A stretch of 64,000 bases of DNA from Burkholderia sp. BCC0322 (GTDB taxonomy: Bacteria > Pseudomonadota > Gammaproteobacteria > Burkholderiales > Burkholderiaceae): positions 62,001 through 126,000 of the forward strand of contig NZ_CADFDU010000012.1 in NCBI RefSeq assembly GCF_902833045.1, read 5' to 3'. The notes below the pieces were generated by a model. The model was given only the letters and a program-made list of their open reading frames with translations, searched no databases and was not told the origin of the DNA. Each line of letters starts with the position of its first letter. Position 1 is the stretch's first letter. Shown piece after piece: positions 9,834 through 19,405 of the stretch. The position numbers and the translations under genes were made by a program.

Positions 9834-10466
9834 TCATCGGCATCGCGCGAGCAGCCCTTCCAGCGCGCGGTCGGGAATGCCGCTCGCGCGCAGCGCGTCG
9901 ACGGTGCGGCTCACGTAGTCGAGCGTCGTGCCGTAGCGGCCGGCCGCGCAGCCGAACACTTCCTTCACGACGGCGTCGGGCAGCTTGCCCGTATAGGTCG
10001 GCGCGTCGCGGCGCATCACGAACGCGAGCGCGTTCACGCGTTCGCCGTTCTCGAGCGAGCACGGCAGCCACGCGGGCCGGTACGAACCCATCGGCATCTC
10101 GCGCTTCCACAGCGTCTCGAGGTGCGGCTGCGCGGTCGGGCCGGCAAGCCGGAACGCGATGCCCGAGCACGAGCCGCCGCGATCGAGCGCGAGCACGAGG
10201 CCCGGGCGTTCGGGCGTGCCGCGGTTCACGCGCGACCACAGATAGAGCCCGCGATGGTAGCCATGTACCTTGCCGCGCACGGCGGCGACGGTCGGCAACC
10301 CGGGGTTCCAGATCAGCGAGCCATAGCCGAACAGCCAGAGGTCCTGCCGGCCGTCCCAGTCGCGCATCGTATGCGCGAGCGACGCCGCGAGCTCGTCTTC
10401 CGTCAGCAGTCGCCCGTCGCCGATCGACGGCGGGTAGGCAGGCGGGAGCATTGCGGCGTTGCGCAT
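9834..10466 (-). CDS. Gamma-glutamylcyclotransferase (ChaC family)
   Basis: A 210-residue ChaC-type enzyme expected to cleave glutathione to 5-oxoproline and Cys-Gly in the cytosol. The nucleotide-like binding loop FGYGSLIWNPG near residue 46 is the family signature, followed by GYHRGLYLWSRVNRGTPERPGLV and the LWKREM segment, which holds the likely catalytic glutamate. The C-terminus ends in a short helical tail. It starts 12 bases after ybeY ends, so it is probably translated from the same message. Confidence 0.9.
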   Translation of the reverse strand: MRNAAMLPPAYPPSIGDGRLLTEDELAASLAHTMRDWDGRQDLWLFGYGSLIWNPGLPTVAAVRGKVHGYHRGLYLWSRVNRGTPERPGLVLALDRGGSCSGIAFRLAGPTAQPHLETLWKREMPMGSYRPAWLPCSLENGERVNALAFVMRRDAPTYTGKLPDAVVKEVFGCAAGRYGTTLDYVSRTVDALRASGIPDRALEGLLARCR

Positions 10467-10478
10467 CGTGCGGCGGAC

Positions 10479-11255
10479 TTACTGGTACGGGTTCGGGAAG
10501 CCCAGCTTCGCGAGGATGTCGACTTCGAGCGCTTCCATTTCGGCCGCGTCCTCGTCGCTCGTCTCGTGGTCGTAGCCCTGCGCGTGCAGCGCGCCGTGCA
10601 CCAGCAGGTGCGCGTAGTGGGCCGTGAGCGGCTTGCCCTGGTCGTGCGCTTCCTTCTCGATGACCGGGCAGCACAGCACGAGGTCGCCGATCACGGTGCC
10701 GTCGGGCGCCGCGTCGTACGCGAAGGTCAGCACGTTGGTCGGGTAGTCCTTGTGGCGGTAGCCGGCGTTCAGCGTGCGGCCTTCTTCTTCGCCGACGAAG
10801 CGCACGGTGAGCTGCGCGCTGGCGAACAGCGCCGGCTCGATCCATTCTGCGATCAGCTTGCGTTTGGGCAGCGTCTTGCGCACGTCGGTCGTGATTTCGT
10901 CACCGTATTGCACGGAGAGGTCGAGCTCCGGCTCGCGCAGCGCGTCTTCGGTGTCGTCTTCGCGCGGTGCGGGCTCGGCGCCCACGTGCAGCGTCACGCT
11001 GTCGTAATGCTCGGGCTGCAGCGCGAGCTTCGCGCGCATGGCCGGATCATTGTGCTGCGCGACGATCGCGACGGCTGCTTCCCCCGAACTGCCCGACAGG
11101 TCGAACATCAGGCTGCGGCCATCCGGGAAGTCGATTCGCAACCCTTGCGCGTTGACGGTCCGGGCCTTGCCCTTCGCATCGAACAGTGAAAGGCGGGGGG
11201 AGGCGGGCGCGGCGGACTGGGCGCGCCCGGACTTGCGAGAACGGGAGGATTTCAT
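10479..11255 (-). CDS. ybeY: Endoribonuclease YbeY with an unusual 110-residue N-terminal extension
   Basis: YbeY is a zinc-dependent endoribonuclease for 16S rRNA 3'-end maturation and ribosome quality control. The C-terminal about 148 residues carry the whole family, with [28 protein letters not shown] and the zinc motif [11 protein letters not shown]. From ATG 11255 the product is 258 residues instead of the usual 150-185. The extra N-terminus ([13 protein letters not shown]..., [20 protein letters not shown]) looks translated because it is codon-biased like the rest. A short form starting nearer [10 protein letters not shown] has no ATG/GTG with a clear ribosome-binding site that I can see. 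Confidence 0.9.
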   Translation of the reverse strand: MKSSRSRKSGRAQSAAPASPRLSLFDAKGKARTVNAQGLRIDFPDGRSLMFDLSGSSGEAAVAIVAQHNDPAMRAKLALQPEHYDSVTLHVGAEPAPREDDTEDALREPELDLSVQYGDEITTDVRKTLPKRKLIAEWIEPALFASAQLTVRFVGEEEGRTLNAGYRHKDYPTNVLTFAYDAAPDGTVIGDLVLCCPVIEKEAHDQGKPLTAHYAHLLVHGALHAQGYDHETSDEDAAEMEALEVDILAKLGFPNPYQ

Positions 11256-11325
11256 GACGCGTGCGGCGATTAGGACGCGTTGAGGATACACCAAACGGCC
11301 GATCGCACCCGAATTCACGCAGGCG

Positions 11326-11359
11326 AAAAAAGCCCGGCGCGCCGTCTGGCGGGCCGGGC
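11326..11359 (-). terminator. Rho-independent terminator after phoH
   Basis: On the minus strand a 12-bp GC-rich stem (one mismatch) with a 4-base loop is followed directly by six T residues. It lies 43 bases after the phoH stop and 71 bases before the ybeY start, so phoH and ybeY are at least partly uncoupled, although the genes are an operon in many bacteria. Confidence 0.8.
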
Positions 11360-11401
11360 CGGGATGTCTGGCCGGGGCGGCGTGCAGGTGCCGCTGGCCG
11401 C

Positions 11402-12448
11402 TCAGCCGTCCTGGTGCTGCGCGTGGAATTCGTCGTACGCCTCGACGATGCGCGCGACGAGCGGATGGCGCACGACGTCCGCGCTCGTGAAGCGCGTGAG
11501 CGCGATGCCGCGCACGCCGCCGAGCACCTGCTGCGCCTCGACGAGGCCGCTCTTGTGGCCGCGTGGCAGGTCGACCTGGCTTGTGTCGCCGGTCACCACC
11601 GCTTTCGAGCCGAAGCCGATCCGCGTGAGGAACATCTTCATCTGCTCGGGCGTCGTGTTCTGCGCCTCGTCGAGGATGATGAACGCGTGGTTCAGCGTGC
11701 GGCCGCGCATGTACGCGAGCGGCGCGATCTCGATCATCTGGCGCTCGAACATCTTCGCCGTCTTGTCGAAGCCGAGCAGGTCGTACAGCGCGTCGTACAG
11801 CGGACGCAGGTACGGGTCGACCTTCTGCGCGAGATCGCCCGGCAGGAAGCCGAGCCGCTCGCCGGCCTCGACGGCCGGGCGCGTCAGCACGATCCGCTTG
11901 ACCTGATCGCGCTCGAGCGCGTCGACCGCGCATGCGACCGCGAGGTAGGTCTTGCCGGTGCCGGCCGGCCCGATGCCGAACGTCACGTCGTGCGACAGGA
12001 TCTGCTTCAGGTACTCGCGCTGCGCCGGCGTGCGGCCGCGCAGGTCGGCGCGCCGCGTGTAGAGCTTCGGCGCGGGCTCCTCGTCCGGCTCGCTGGCGTC
12101 GAGCTGCACGACCGGGTCGTCGAACGGATGGTCGGGGTCGCCGCGAAAGCGCACATCGAGCGTGTCCTGGCGGCCGTTGCCGGACGTGTGGCGCACTTCG
12201 ACCAGCGCGAGCTGGATGTCGTCGACCGACAGCGCATCGCGCGCGCGGTTGTAGAAATTCTCGAGCGCGGTGAGCGCGAGCTTGGCGCCGCGCCCGCGGA
12301 TCGCGATCCGGTGGCCGCGTCGCGCCAGCGTGACGTCGAGCGCCTGTTCGATCTGCCGCAGGTTCTCGTCGAGCGGGCCGCAGAGATTGGCGAGGCGCGC
12401 GTTGTCGTCGCGCGGCGCGACGAATTCCAGTGCTTGGGTCGGCTTCAA
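11402..12448 (-). CDS. phoH: PhoH-like ATPase (YbeZ)
   Basis: A 348-residue cytosolic P-loop ATPase of the PhoH/YbeZ family, which partners YbeY and is linked to RNA metabolism. The Walker A motif is GPAGTGKT (about residue 160), Walker B is FIILDEAQN, and the RLGFLPGDL and [12 protein letters not shown] motifs are present. The N-terminal about 130 residues form the KH-like region. It is 29 bases downstream of miaB in the same direction. Confidence 0.95.
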   Translation of the reverse strand: MKPTQALEFVAPRDDNARLANLCGPLDENLRQIEQALDVTLARRGHRIAIRGRGAKLALTALENFYNRARDALSVDDIQLALVEVRHTSGNGRQDTLDVRFRGDPDHPFDDPVVQLDASEPDEEPAPKLYTRRADLRGRTPAQREYLKQILSHDVTFGIGPAGTGKTYLAVACAVDALERDQVKRIVLTRPAVEAGERLGFLPGDLAQKVDPYLRPLYDALYDLLGFDKTAKMFERQMIEIAPLAYMRGRTLNHAFIILDEAQNTTPEQMKMFLTRIGFGSKAVVTGDTSQVDLPRGHKSGLVEAQQVLGGVRGIALTRFTSADVVRHPLVARIVEAYDEFHAQHQDG

Positions 12449-12477
12449 AGTGGCGTCGGGTTCCTGTTGAGCGTCAG

Positions 12478-13851
12478 TCAGTGGGTGGCCGCGCTCGCGT
12501 CGTCGCTCACGAGCACGAGCTCGCCGCGCAGCGAATGCGGGTACGCGTGGTTGATCTTCACGTCGATCATCTGGCCGATCAGGCGCGGGTGCGACGCGAG
12601 CGGCGCCGGGAAATTCACGACCCGGTTGTTCTCGGTGCGGCCTGCGAGTTCGTTCGGGTCCTTGCGCGACGGGCCCTCGACGAGGATCCGCTCGACCTTC
12701 CCGACCATCGACTGGCTGATGCGCGCGACGTTTTCCTCGATGGTCGCCTGCAGATGTTGCAGGCGTTTGAGCTTCACCTCGCGCGGCGTGTCGTCGTGCA
12801 GGTTCGCGGCCGGCGTGCCGGGGCGCGGGCTGTAGATGAACGAGAAGCTGGTGTCGTAGCGCATCTCGTGCACGAGCGCCATCATCTTGTCGAAATCCTC
12901 CTCGGTCTCGCCGGGGAAGCCGACGATCATGTCGGTCGACAGCGACAGGTCGGGGCGGATCGCGCGCAGCTTGCGGATCACCGACTTGTATTCGAGCACC
13001 GTGTAGCCGCGCTTCATCGCCATCAGGATGCGGTCGGAACCGTGCTGGACGGGCAGGTGCAGGTGGCTCACGAGCTTCGGCACCTTCGCGTAGGTGTCGA
13101 TCAGGCGCTGCGTGAATTCCTTCGGGTGGGACGTCGTATAGCGGATCCGCTCGATGCCGGGGATGTCGGCGACGTATTCGATCAGCGTCGCGAAATCGGC
13201 GATTTCGGACGAGCCGGCCGTCAGCGCGCCGCGATAGGCATTGACGTTCTGGCCGAGCAGCGTGACTTCGCGCACGCCCTGATCGGCGAGGCCGGCCACT
13301 TCGGTCAGCACGTCGTCGAGCGGGCGCGACACTTCATCGCCGCGCGTGTACGGCACCACGCAGTAGCTGCAGTACTTCGAGCAGCCTTCCATGATCGACA
13401 CGAATGCGCTCGGCCCCTCGACCCGAGCGGGCGGCAGGTGGTCGAACTTCTCGATTTCGGGGAACGAGATGTCGACCTGCGCACGGCCGCTCTCGCGGCG
13501 CGCGTCGATCATCTGCGGCAGGCGGTGCAGGGTTTGCGGGCCGAACACGAGGTCGACGTACGGCGCGCGCGACACGATCGATGCGCCTTCCTGGCTCGCG
13601 ACGCAGCCGCCGACGCCGATCAGCAGGCCGGGCTTCGCTTCCTTCAGCTCGCGCACGCGGCCGAGATCGGAGAACACCTTCTCCTGCGCCTTTTCACGCA
13701 CCGAGCACGTGTTGAACAGGATGATGTCCGCGTCTTCCGGCGTATCGGTCTTTTCGAGGCCTTCGGCGGCATTGAGCACGTCCACCATCTTGTCCGAGTC
13801 GTACTCGTTCATCTGGCAGCCGAAGGTCTTTACGTAAACTTTCTTGGTCAT
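12478..13851 (-). CDS. miaB: tRNA-2-methylthio-N6-dimethylallyladenosine synthase
   Basis: A 457-residue radical-SAM methylthiotransferase that converts i6A37 to ms2i6A37 in tRNAs reading UNN codons. The three domains are in order: an N-terminal UPF0004 domain with its [4Fe-4S] cysteines ([27 protein letters not shown]), a radical-SAM core with CSKYCSYC, and a C-terminal TRAM domain ending before SDDASAATH. Its ATG at 13851 is preceded by a short leader; no other gene lies between it and the LysR gene at 14066. Confidence 0.97.
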   Translation of the reverse strand: MTKKVYVKTFGCQMNEYDSDKMVDVLNAAEGLEKTDTPEDADIILFNTCSVREKAQEKVFSDLGRVRELKEAKPGLLIGVGGCVASQEGASIVSRAPYVDLVFGPQTLHRLPQMIDARRESGRAQVDISFPEIEKFDHLPPARVEGPSAFVSIMEGCSKYCSYCVVPYTRGDEVSRPLDDVLTEVAGLADQGVREVTLLGQNVNAYRGALTAGSSEIADFATLIEYVADIPGIERIRYTTSHPKEFTQRLIDTYAKVPKLVSHLHLPVQHGSDRILMAMKRGYTVLEYKSVIRKLRAIRPDLSLSTDMIVGFPGETEEDFDKMMALVHEMRYDTSFSFIYSPRPGTPAANLHDDTPREVKLKRLQHLQATIEENVARISQSMVGKVERILVEGPSRKDPNELAGRTENNRVVNFPAPLASHPRLIGQMIDVKINHAYPHSLRGELVLVSDDASAATH

Positions 13852-14065
13852 GGGGGTTCGCCGTTCGCAGTGGTTGACCTGGGGGCGTCGTCAAGAGTGA
13901 ATCGGGACGGCCGTGCGCTGCACGCAGATGGCGCGCAGCCACCCTGAAAAGCCGTCGGGAAAGCCTTCCATTATAGCTTTTCATGCCGCCCGGGACGCGC
14001 GGCGGGTTGTGGCCGCGCGACGCCACGTGCCCGGTTCCGACCCCTGAACGGCGGCGCGCTGGCCG

Positions 14066-14998
14066 TCAGTGGCACGCGTTCAGCAGGTCGTCGTGCGCGG
14101 CTTCCTCGCGCGCGAAGCGCTCGGCGAGAAAGTCGAGCAGCACGCGCACGCGTGGCGCCATGTAGCGCTTGCCGGGATAGATCGCGTGCAGCGGCGCGCT
14201 CTGGTGCCGCCAGTCGGGCAGCAGGACCTTGAGCCGCCCGGCGCGGATGTCGTCGGCGACATCCCAGATCGAGTTCAGCACGATGCCGCGGCCGCGCAGC
14301 GCCCACTCGCGGGCGAGGCCGCCGTCGTTGGTCTCGAACGCGGTGGCGAGCGGTACCGTGCAGGTCTGCGCGTCGTCGCCGCGCGTGAAACGCCACGTGT
14401 TCATCGGCCCGGACGCCACCGTGATCACGTTGCACGGAAAGCCGGCCAGATCGTGTGGATCGCGCGGCACGCCGTGGCGTTCGATGAAAGACGGCGCCGC
14501 ACACGGCACGCGCCGGTCCGCGGCGAGCCGTCGCGCGATCAGCGCGCCGTCGGGCGGCGCCGCGAAGCGGATCGCCAGATCGATCTCGTCCTGCCACAGG
14601 TTGACCGTCGAGTCGGATGCCGTCAGCGAGAACGTCACGTCCGGGTAGCGCGCGGTGAATTCGTCGAGCCAGTCGAGCAGCCGCCGGCGGCCGAAATCCG
14701 ACGTCGCCGACAGCCGCACCCGGCCGCCGACGACGTTGCGGCCGGCCTGCAGCAGCGCGTTCGCGTCGTCGAGCGCCTGCAGCGCCTGCCGGCAGCCGGT
14801 CAGGTACAGGCGGCCCTCGTCGGTGAGCCGCAACTGCCGGGTCGAACGGTCGAACAACCGGGTGGCGACCGCCGCCTCGAGCTTCGCGAGGCGCGCGCTC
14901 GCGGCGGCCGGCGTGAGGTTCAGCTTGCGCCCGGCGGCGGACAGGCTGCCCAGTTCGGCCGCCTCGACGAACAGCCGGATATCGCCCAGTCGATCCAT
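14066..14998 (-). CDS. LysR-family transcriptional regulator (probable repressor/activator of the divergent MFS gene)
   Basis: A 310-residue LTTR with an N-terminal winged helix-turn-helix (FVEAAELGSLSAAGRKLNLTPAAASARLAKLE, residues about 8-40) and a type 2 periplasmic-binding-like effector domain. The ATG at 14998 is used rather than one 15 codons upstream, because family members start MDRLxDIRLFV. It diverges from the MFS gene at 15144, and the gap holds strong inverted repeats, the usual LTTR arrangement. Confidence 0.9.
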   Translation of the reverse strand: MDRLGDIRLFVEAAELGSLSAAGRKLNLTPAAASARLAKLEAAVATRLFDRSTRQLRLTDEGRLYLTGCRQALQALDDANALLQAGRNVVGGRVRLSATSDFGRRRLLDWLDEFTARYPDVTFSLTASDSTVNLWQDEIDLAIRFAAPPDGALIARRLAADRRVPCAAPSFIERHGVPRDPHDLAGFPCNVITVASGPMNTWRFTRGDDAQTCTVPLATAFETNDGGLAREWALRGRGIVLNSIWDVADDIRAGRLKVLLPDWRHQSAPLHAIYPGKRYMAPRVRVLLDFLAERFAREEAAHDDLLNACH

Positions 14999-15013
14999 GG
15001 GATTTTTCAGAAA

Positions 15014-15053
15014 TATTTGAAAATGGTTCAAATGCCACGCCAATTATCAAATA
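15014..15053. promoter_or_regulatory. Inverted-repeat operator between LysR and MFS genes
   Basis: ATTTGAA and TTCAAAT form a perfect 7-bp inverted repeat separated by 5 bases (15015-15033), a classic T-N11-A LysR site. A further TCAAATA copy at 15047-15053 pairs with TATTTGA at 15014. The region is AT-rich in an otherwise GC-rich neighbourhood, so it probably also contains the divergent promoters. Confidence 0.65.
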
Positions 15054-15143
15054 TAGGCATCTTCGGGACAATGCGCAGATCCTGCACTCTTGTGCGGTGC
15101 GGCACCGACCGGGCGCCGCGTCCGCCGCCTTCCGGAGACCGTC

Positions 15144-16319
15144 ATGCCCATTCCATTGCTGGCGCTTGCGATCAGCGCCTTCTCCATCGGTACCACCGAG
15201 TTCGTCATCATGGGCCTGCTGCCCGAAGTCGCGCACGACCTGGCCGTGTCGCTGCCGTCGGCCGGCCTGCTGGTCACGGGCTACGCGCTCGGCGTCGCGG
15301 CCGGCGCGCCGCTCCTCGCGGTGCTGACGAGCCGCATGCCGCGCAAGGCCGCACTGCAGCTGCTGATGGCGATCTTCATCGTCGGCAACGTGCTGTGCGC
15401 GACCGCGTCCGGCTACGCGATGCTGATGGTCGCGCGGGTCGTCACGTCGTTCGCGCACGGCTCGTTTTTCGGGATCGGCGCGGTGGTCGCCGCGTCGCTG
15501 GTGCGGGCCGACAAGCGCGCGAGCGCGATCGCGCTGATGTTCACGGGGCTCACGCTGGCGAACGTGCTCGGCGTGCCGTTCGGCACGTTCGTCGGCCAGC
15601 TGCTCGGCTGGCGCGCGTCGTTCTGGATCGTCGCCGCGCTCGGCGTGCTGGCGCTCGGCGGCGTCGCCGCGCTCGTGCCGAACCGTCACGACAGCGGGCC
15701 GGTCGGGCTTGGCCACGAAGTGCGCGTGCTGAAGGAGCCGCAGGTGTGGCTCGCGCTGCTGATGACCGTGCTCGGCTTCGGCGGCGTATTCGTCGTGTTC
15801 ACGTACATCGCGCCGATTCTCCAGTCCGTGTCGGGCTATTCGCCGCGCGCGGTTGCACTGATCCTCGTGCTGTTCGGCGTGGGCCTGACGATCGGCAACA
15901 CGCTTGGCGGCAAGCTCGCCGACCGCGCGCTGATGCCGTCGTTGATCGCGATCCTCGTCGCGTTGATGGCCGTGATGGTCGTGTTCGCCAAGACTAGCCA
16001 CCATCCGGTCGCGGCGGCCGCCACCGTGTTCGTATGGGGGATCGCCGCGTTCGCGACGGTGCCGCCGCTGCAGGCGCACGTGGTCGAGAAGGCCGCGAGC
16101 GCGCCGCATCTCGCATCGACGCTGAACATCGGCGCGTTCAACGTCGGCAATGCCCTCGGCGCGTGGCTCGGCGGCCTGGCGCTCGACCACGGCTTCGCGC
16201 TCGATGCGCTGCCGTGGGTCGCCGTCGCAGTGACGTTCGCGGCGCTCGTCGTCACGTGGTTCGCGATGCGGCTCGACGCGCGCGGGCCGGCACGCGGCGC
16301 GGCGTCGGCGGCGCAATGA
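15144..16319 (+). CDS. MFS drug/sugar efflux transporter (DHA1, AraJ/YdhP-like)
   Basis: A 391-residue inner-membrane permease with about twelve hydrophobic helices. The N-terminus LALAISAFSIGTTEFVIMGLLPEV is the signature of the AraJ/YdhP/PbuE type of DHA1 efflux carriers, and the motif-A-like loop is LLAVLTSRMPRKAALQ. It should export an amphiphilic drug or sugar by proton antiport; the substrate is not predictable. Start at ATG 15144. Expression is probably controlled by the divergent LysR protein. Confidence 0.9.
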   Translation: MPIPLLALAISAFSIGTTEFVIMGLLPEVAHDLAVSLPSAGLLVTGYALGVAAGAPLLAVLTSRMPRKAALQLLMAIFIVGNVLCATASGYAMLMVARVVTSFAHGSFFGIGAVVAASLVRADKRASAIALMFTGLTLANVLGVPFGTFVGQLLGWRASFWIVAALGVLALGGVAALVPNRHDSGPVGLGHEVRVLKEPQVWLALLMTVLGFGGVFVVFTYIAPILQSVSGYSPRAVALILVLFGVGLTIGNTLGGKLADRALMPSLIAILVALMAVMVVFAKTSHHPVAAAATVFVWGIAAFATVPPLQAHVVEKAASAPHLASTLNIGAFNVGNALGAWLGGLALDHGFALDALPWVAVAVTFAALVVTWFAMRLDARGPARGAASAAQ

Positions 16320-16526
16320 GCTGTGCAATGAGCGACGCGATAGCGGCGGGAAAAGGTTCGCGAGGAACGCATTCCTCCGCGATGCTGATAACGGTGTGAA
16401 GATAACTTCGTTTGCCGGCGCGAGGCCGGGTGATAGCGTCTCGATACGCGCCGTTGCTGGCGCAACCCGATTCCGATCCCGGCTTACCCCATACGCAGGG
16501 CTGCACAGCGGCCCGGAGGCAATGCT

Positions 16527-17228
16527 ATGTCTTCATCCCTGACGCTCGTGCGCGACGTGTCTTCCTTCGAGTCCGGCAATGGCGCCGATGCGCGGGCGTC
16601 CGCGTCGCTCGACGTTCTCGAGCAGGTCGTCGGCGTGAACCTCGCACGGCTGCGCGCCGAGCGGCAGTTGTCGCTCGATGCGCTCGCGCGGCTGTCCGGC
16701 GTGTCGCGTGCGATGCTCGCGCAGATCGAGTCGGCGCGCAGCGTGCCGTCGATCAAGGTGCTTTGCAAGATCGCCGCGGCGCTGAAGGTGTCGGTCGCCG
16801 CATTCCTGCGCCGCCATGCGGTGAACGGCTTCGAACACCTGGCGGCCGAGCGCGCGTCGCGTGTCGTCAGCTCGAATGGCCGCTTCTCGGCGCGCGCGCT
16901 GTATCCGGAAGGCGAGCCGGCCGCGGCCGAGTTCCACGAGCTGCGGATCGCGCCGCTGCATACGGAGCCCGGCGCCCGCCGCGCGCCCGGCACGACGGTC
17001 AACCTCGTGGTCAGCGAGGGCACGCTCGAAGTCAGCGTGCATGAGCGCCGCCAGTTGCTCGCGACCGGCGATGCGATCGTGTTCGATGCCGACCAGCCGT
17101 ACAGCCTGCGCAACCCGGGTGACAGCGAGGCGCGTGCGTTTCGCGTGACGGTGAGCCCCGAGGTGCCGCCGCGCTGGCTCGTGCCCGATGCGGCGCACGC
17201 CGCACATGCAGCGCACGCGGCCGGCTGA
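16527..17228 (+). CDS. XRE-family regulator with C-terminal cupin domain
   Basis: A 233-residue regulator with an XRE helix-turn-helix (LARLRAERQLSLDALARLSGVSRAMLAQIES, about residues 39-70) and a cupin sensor domain (about 135-205, TTVNLVVSEGTLEVSVHERR...GDAIVFDADQPYSLRNPG). Such proteins repress or activate amino-acid or polyamine genes in response to small ligands. The C-terminus ends with an AAH repeat (HAAHAAHAAG) that is rare in the family and could bind a metal or be neutral. No target gene lies directly downstream; the next element is the FMN riboswitch. Confidence 0.88.
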   Translation: MSSSLTLVRDVSSFESGNGADARASASLDVLEQVVGVNLARLRAERQLSLDALARLSGVSRAMLAQIESARSVPSIKVLCKIAAALKVSVAAFLRRHAVNGFEHLAAERASRVVSSNGRFSARALYPEGEPAAAEFHELRIAPLHTEPGARRAPGTTVNLVVSEGTLEVSVHERRQLLATGDAIVFDADQPYSLRNPGDSEARAFRVTVSPEVPPRWLVPDAAHAAHAAHAAG

Positions 17229-17422
17229 GCGTGCAGGCGTTGCGAAAGCGGGCCGCTTTCCCGTCGTTCGGGCGAGATCGCGGCGCGTTTATCGGCTGTT
17301 TGGACGATGCCGTTAGACGGGGTTGTCGGTAAGGTTTTAGGTCGGGTTCGCTGCGCCGCGCGCGCAGCTGTTGTATGCTTGGCCCGCCGTTGATGGGGTT
17401 GGCCCATCCGGCAATCAGTGCG

Positions 17423-17565
17423 TCTTCAGGGCGGGGCGAAATTCCCCACCGGCGGTAGGCTGGCGTAAGCCGGCGAGCCCGCGAGCGCCCGCGCATTCGC
17501 GCGGGGTCAGCAGATCTGGTCGAATGCCAGAGCCGACGGTCATAGTCCGGATGAGAGAAGATGTG
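17423..17565 (+). ncRNA. FMN riboswitch (RFN element) upstream of ribB
   Basis: The conserved RFN core is readable: a TCTTCAGGGCGGGG start, GGCGAAATTCCCCACCGGC, GTAGGCTGG..GTAAGCC, a variable GC hairpin, GGTCAGCAGATCTGGT, GCCAGAGCCGACGGT and the closing CATAGTCCGGATGAGAGAAGA. It binds flavin mononucleotide and lowers expression of the downstream ribB when flavin is plentiful. Confidence 0.95.
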
Positions 17566-17587
17566 CAGATAGTCATGTCCGCCAGGG

Positions 17588-17622
17588 CCGCTTCGCCATG
17601 TGTGCGAAGCGGATTGTCGTTC
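17588..17622 (+). terminator. Probable riboswitch expression platform hairpin
   Basis: CCGCTTCGC and GCGAAGCGG form a perfect 9-bp stem with a 7-base loop, followed by a T-rich stretch (ATTGTCGTTCTGTCTGTTT). It sits between the FMN aptamer and the ribB start and is placed where a flavin-controlled terminator would be expected. The T-tract is interrupted, so efficiency is uncertain. Confidence 0.55.
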
Positions 17623-17684
17623 TGTCTGTTTGCAATGCCCTGAAACGTTTTTCGCCCAAATCGTATTAGCGAGGAGCGTTTCAC

Positions 17685-18395
17685 ATGTCCTTGATGTCCA
17701 TTTCGTCGGCACCCGCCGACGCCTTTGCCGATCTCCCGTTGCTGGATTCCGAACCGGTGCCGCCGCGCATCGCCGCCGCGCTCGAAGCGATGCGCGCAGG
17801 CCGCGCGGTCGTGTTGCAGGACGACCACGACCGCGAGAACGAAGCCGACCTGATCGTTGCCGCCGAGCGCATCACGCCCGAGACGATGGCGCTGCTGATC
17901 CGCGAATGCAGCGGCATCGTGTGCCTGTGCCTGACCGACGACACGGTGCGTGCGCTCGAGCTGCCGCCGATGGTGCAGACCAACGAGAGCCGCAACGGCA
18001 CCGCGTTCACTGTCTCGATCGAGGCACGCGAAGGCGTGCATACGGGCGTATCGGCGGCCGATCGCGTCACGACGATCCGCGCGGCGATCGCGGAAGGGGC
18101 GAAGCCGCACGACATCGTGCGTCCCGGCCACGTGTTTCCGTTGCGTGCGCAACCGGGCGGCGTGCTGGCGCGCCGCGGTCACACCGAAGGCACGGTCGAC
18201 CTGTCGATCCTCGCGGGCCTGAAGCCGGCCGGCGTGCTCTGCGAGCTGATGAATCCGGACGGCACGATGACGCGTGGCGACGATGTCGAGCGTTTCGCGC
18301 AACAGCACGGGCTGCCGATGCTGACGATCGCGGAACTCGTCGAGTTCCGCGAGGCGCTGGCCGCCGCGCGCGAGCGCTGCTGCGAACCGGCTTGA
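17685..18395 (+). CDS. ribB: 3,4-dihydroxy-2-butanone-4-phosphate synthase
   Basis: A 236-residue enzyme making the four-carbon riboflavin precursor from ribulose 5-phosphate. The acidic metal-binding signature [12 protein letters not shown], the [22 protein letters not shown] block and [11 protein letters not shown] are intact. It is the stand-alone form (no GTP cyclohydrolase II domain). The ATG at 17685 has an excellent Shine-Dalgarno (GAGGAG) and the gene is separated from its FMN riboswitch by about 120 bases. Confidence 0.96.
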   Translation: MSLMSISSAPADAFADLPLLDSEPVPPRIAAALEAMRAGRAVVLQDDHDRENEADLIVAAERITPETMALLIRECSGIVCLCLTDDTVRALELPPMVQTNESRNGTAFTVSIEAREGVHTGVSAADRVTTIRAAIAEGAKPHDIVRPGHVFPLRAQPGGVLARRGHTEGTVDLSILAGLKPAGVLCELMNPDGTMTRGDDVERFAQQHGLPMLTIAELVEFREALAAARERCCEPA

Positions 18396-18407
18396 GGGAA
18401 GGGAAGG

Positions 18408-18427
18408 CGGGCGCGTTCGCGCGCCCG
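18408..18427 (+). terminator. UUCG-capped hairpin after ribB
   Basis: A perfect 8-bp GC stem (CGGGCGCG / CGCGCCCG) capped by a TTCG tetraloop lies 13 bases after the ribB stop. There is no T-tract, so it may be an RNA-stability or Rho-assisted end rather than an intrinsic terminator. Confidence 0.45.
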
Positions 18428-18495
18428 TGGCACGGCGTGCGTGAACCGGCGCACGCCGGATTGGCCCGATCAGCCCGATCGGGCCGGTGCGACCG

Positions 18496-19182
18496 TCAGG
18501 ACTGCACGTCCCCGAATTCACCGCGTATGCCGGCTTCGACGAACGCCGGCAGTTCGTCCATCTTGCGCATGATTCGCGTGATGCCCATCGCGCGCAGCGC
18601 GTCCGCGTAGTTGTCGGGGATGTGGCTCGCGCCGACGAATGCGATCGTCTTCATGCCCGCCGCACGCGCGGCATTCAACCCCGACACGCTGTCCTCGACG
18701 ACGATGCAGCGCTCCGGCGCGACGCCGAGCGTGTGCGCCGCATGCAGGTAGACGTCGGGGTAGGGCTTCGGCCGCGCCACCTGCTCGGAGCTGAACACGC
18801 GATCGCCGAAGATCTCGGTGAGCGACGCGCGCTTCAGCGAGCTGCGCACGCGCACGAGCCGGCTGTTCGACACGACGGCCGCCGGCAGGCTTACCTTCAG
18901 CAGCGCGTCGCGCACGCCGGAGATCGGCGCGAGCGACTGGGCCAGCGCGCTCTCGATGTTGTGCTCGATGGTCTCGATGAAGTCGGCGGGCATCTCGATC
19001 CCGAAGCGGGATTCGATTCCCGCCAGGAAGCGCGACGTCTGCTGGCCGAACGCCGACTTGGCGGCGGCTTCGAAATCGAGATTCGGGAATGTGGCGGACA
19101 GCGTGTCGAGCAGTACGCGGTCGGCGATGACTTCGCTGTCGACGAGCACGCCGTCGCAGTCGCAGATGAGGTGATCGAGCAT
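18496..19182 (-). CDS. HAD-family (subfamily IA) phosphatase
   Basis: A 228-residue hydrolase of the beta-phosphoglucomutase/YieH-like group. The nucleophile motif is CDCDGVLVDSE at residues 7-17, motif II is VVSNSR, and motifs III/IV are KPYPDVYLHAA and VVEDSVSGLNAARAAGM. It should dephosphorylate a small sugar phosphate or phosphogluconate; the substrate is not predictable. It converges on ribB, with about 100 bases between the stops. Confidence 0.85.
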   Translation of the reverse strand: MLDHLICDCDGVLVDSEVIADRVLLDTLSATFPNLDFEAAAKSAFGQQTSRFLAGIESRFGIEMPADFIETIEHNIESALAQSLAPISGVRDALLKVSLPAAVVSNSRLVRVRSSLKRASLTEIFGDRVFSSEQVARPKPYPDVYLHAAHTLGVAPERCIVVEDSVSGLNAARAAGMKTIAFVGASHIPDNYADALRAMGITRIMRKMDELPAFVEAGIRGEFGDVQS

Positions 19183-19405
19183 GGTGGTGAAAAAGCGGGA
19201 TGTCGGCGACGCAGATCAATTCGTCATCATACGTGCTTTCACGCGCATGCCGCGCGCCGCTTCGGCAAATTTTCCCGACGCGGCCGCGCTCGCCGCGCCT
19301 CGTCGAGGCGGGCTGCCGATCGTCCGGCGGCGGCCCGCTTGCGCGGTTCGCCGCCACTTGCGACCGGTGATGTTACAGCGCGATTACGCGCCCCGTTTTC
19401 CATGA

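Noticed and set aside
10479-11933. 484-codon frame giving a much longer YbeY
   Set aside because: The part before 11255 overlaps phoH in another frame and crosses the terminator; the ATG at 11255 is the furthest credible start.
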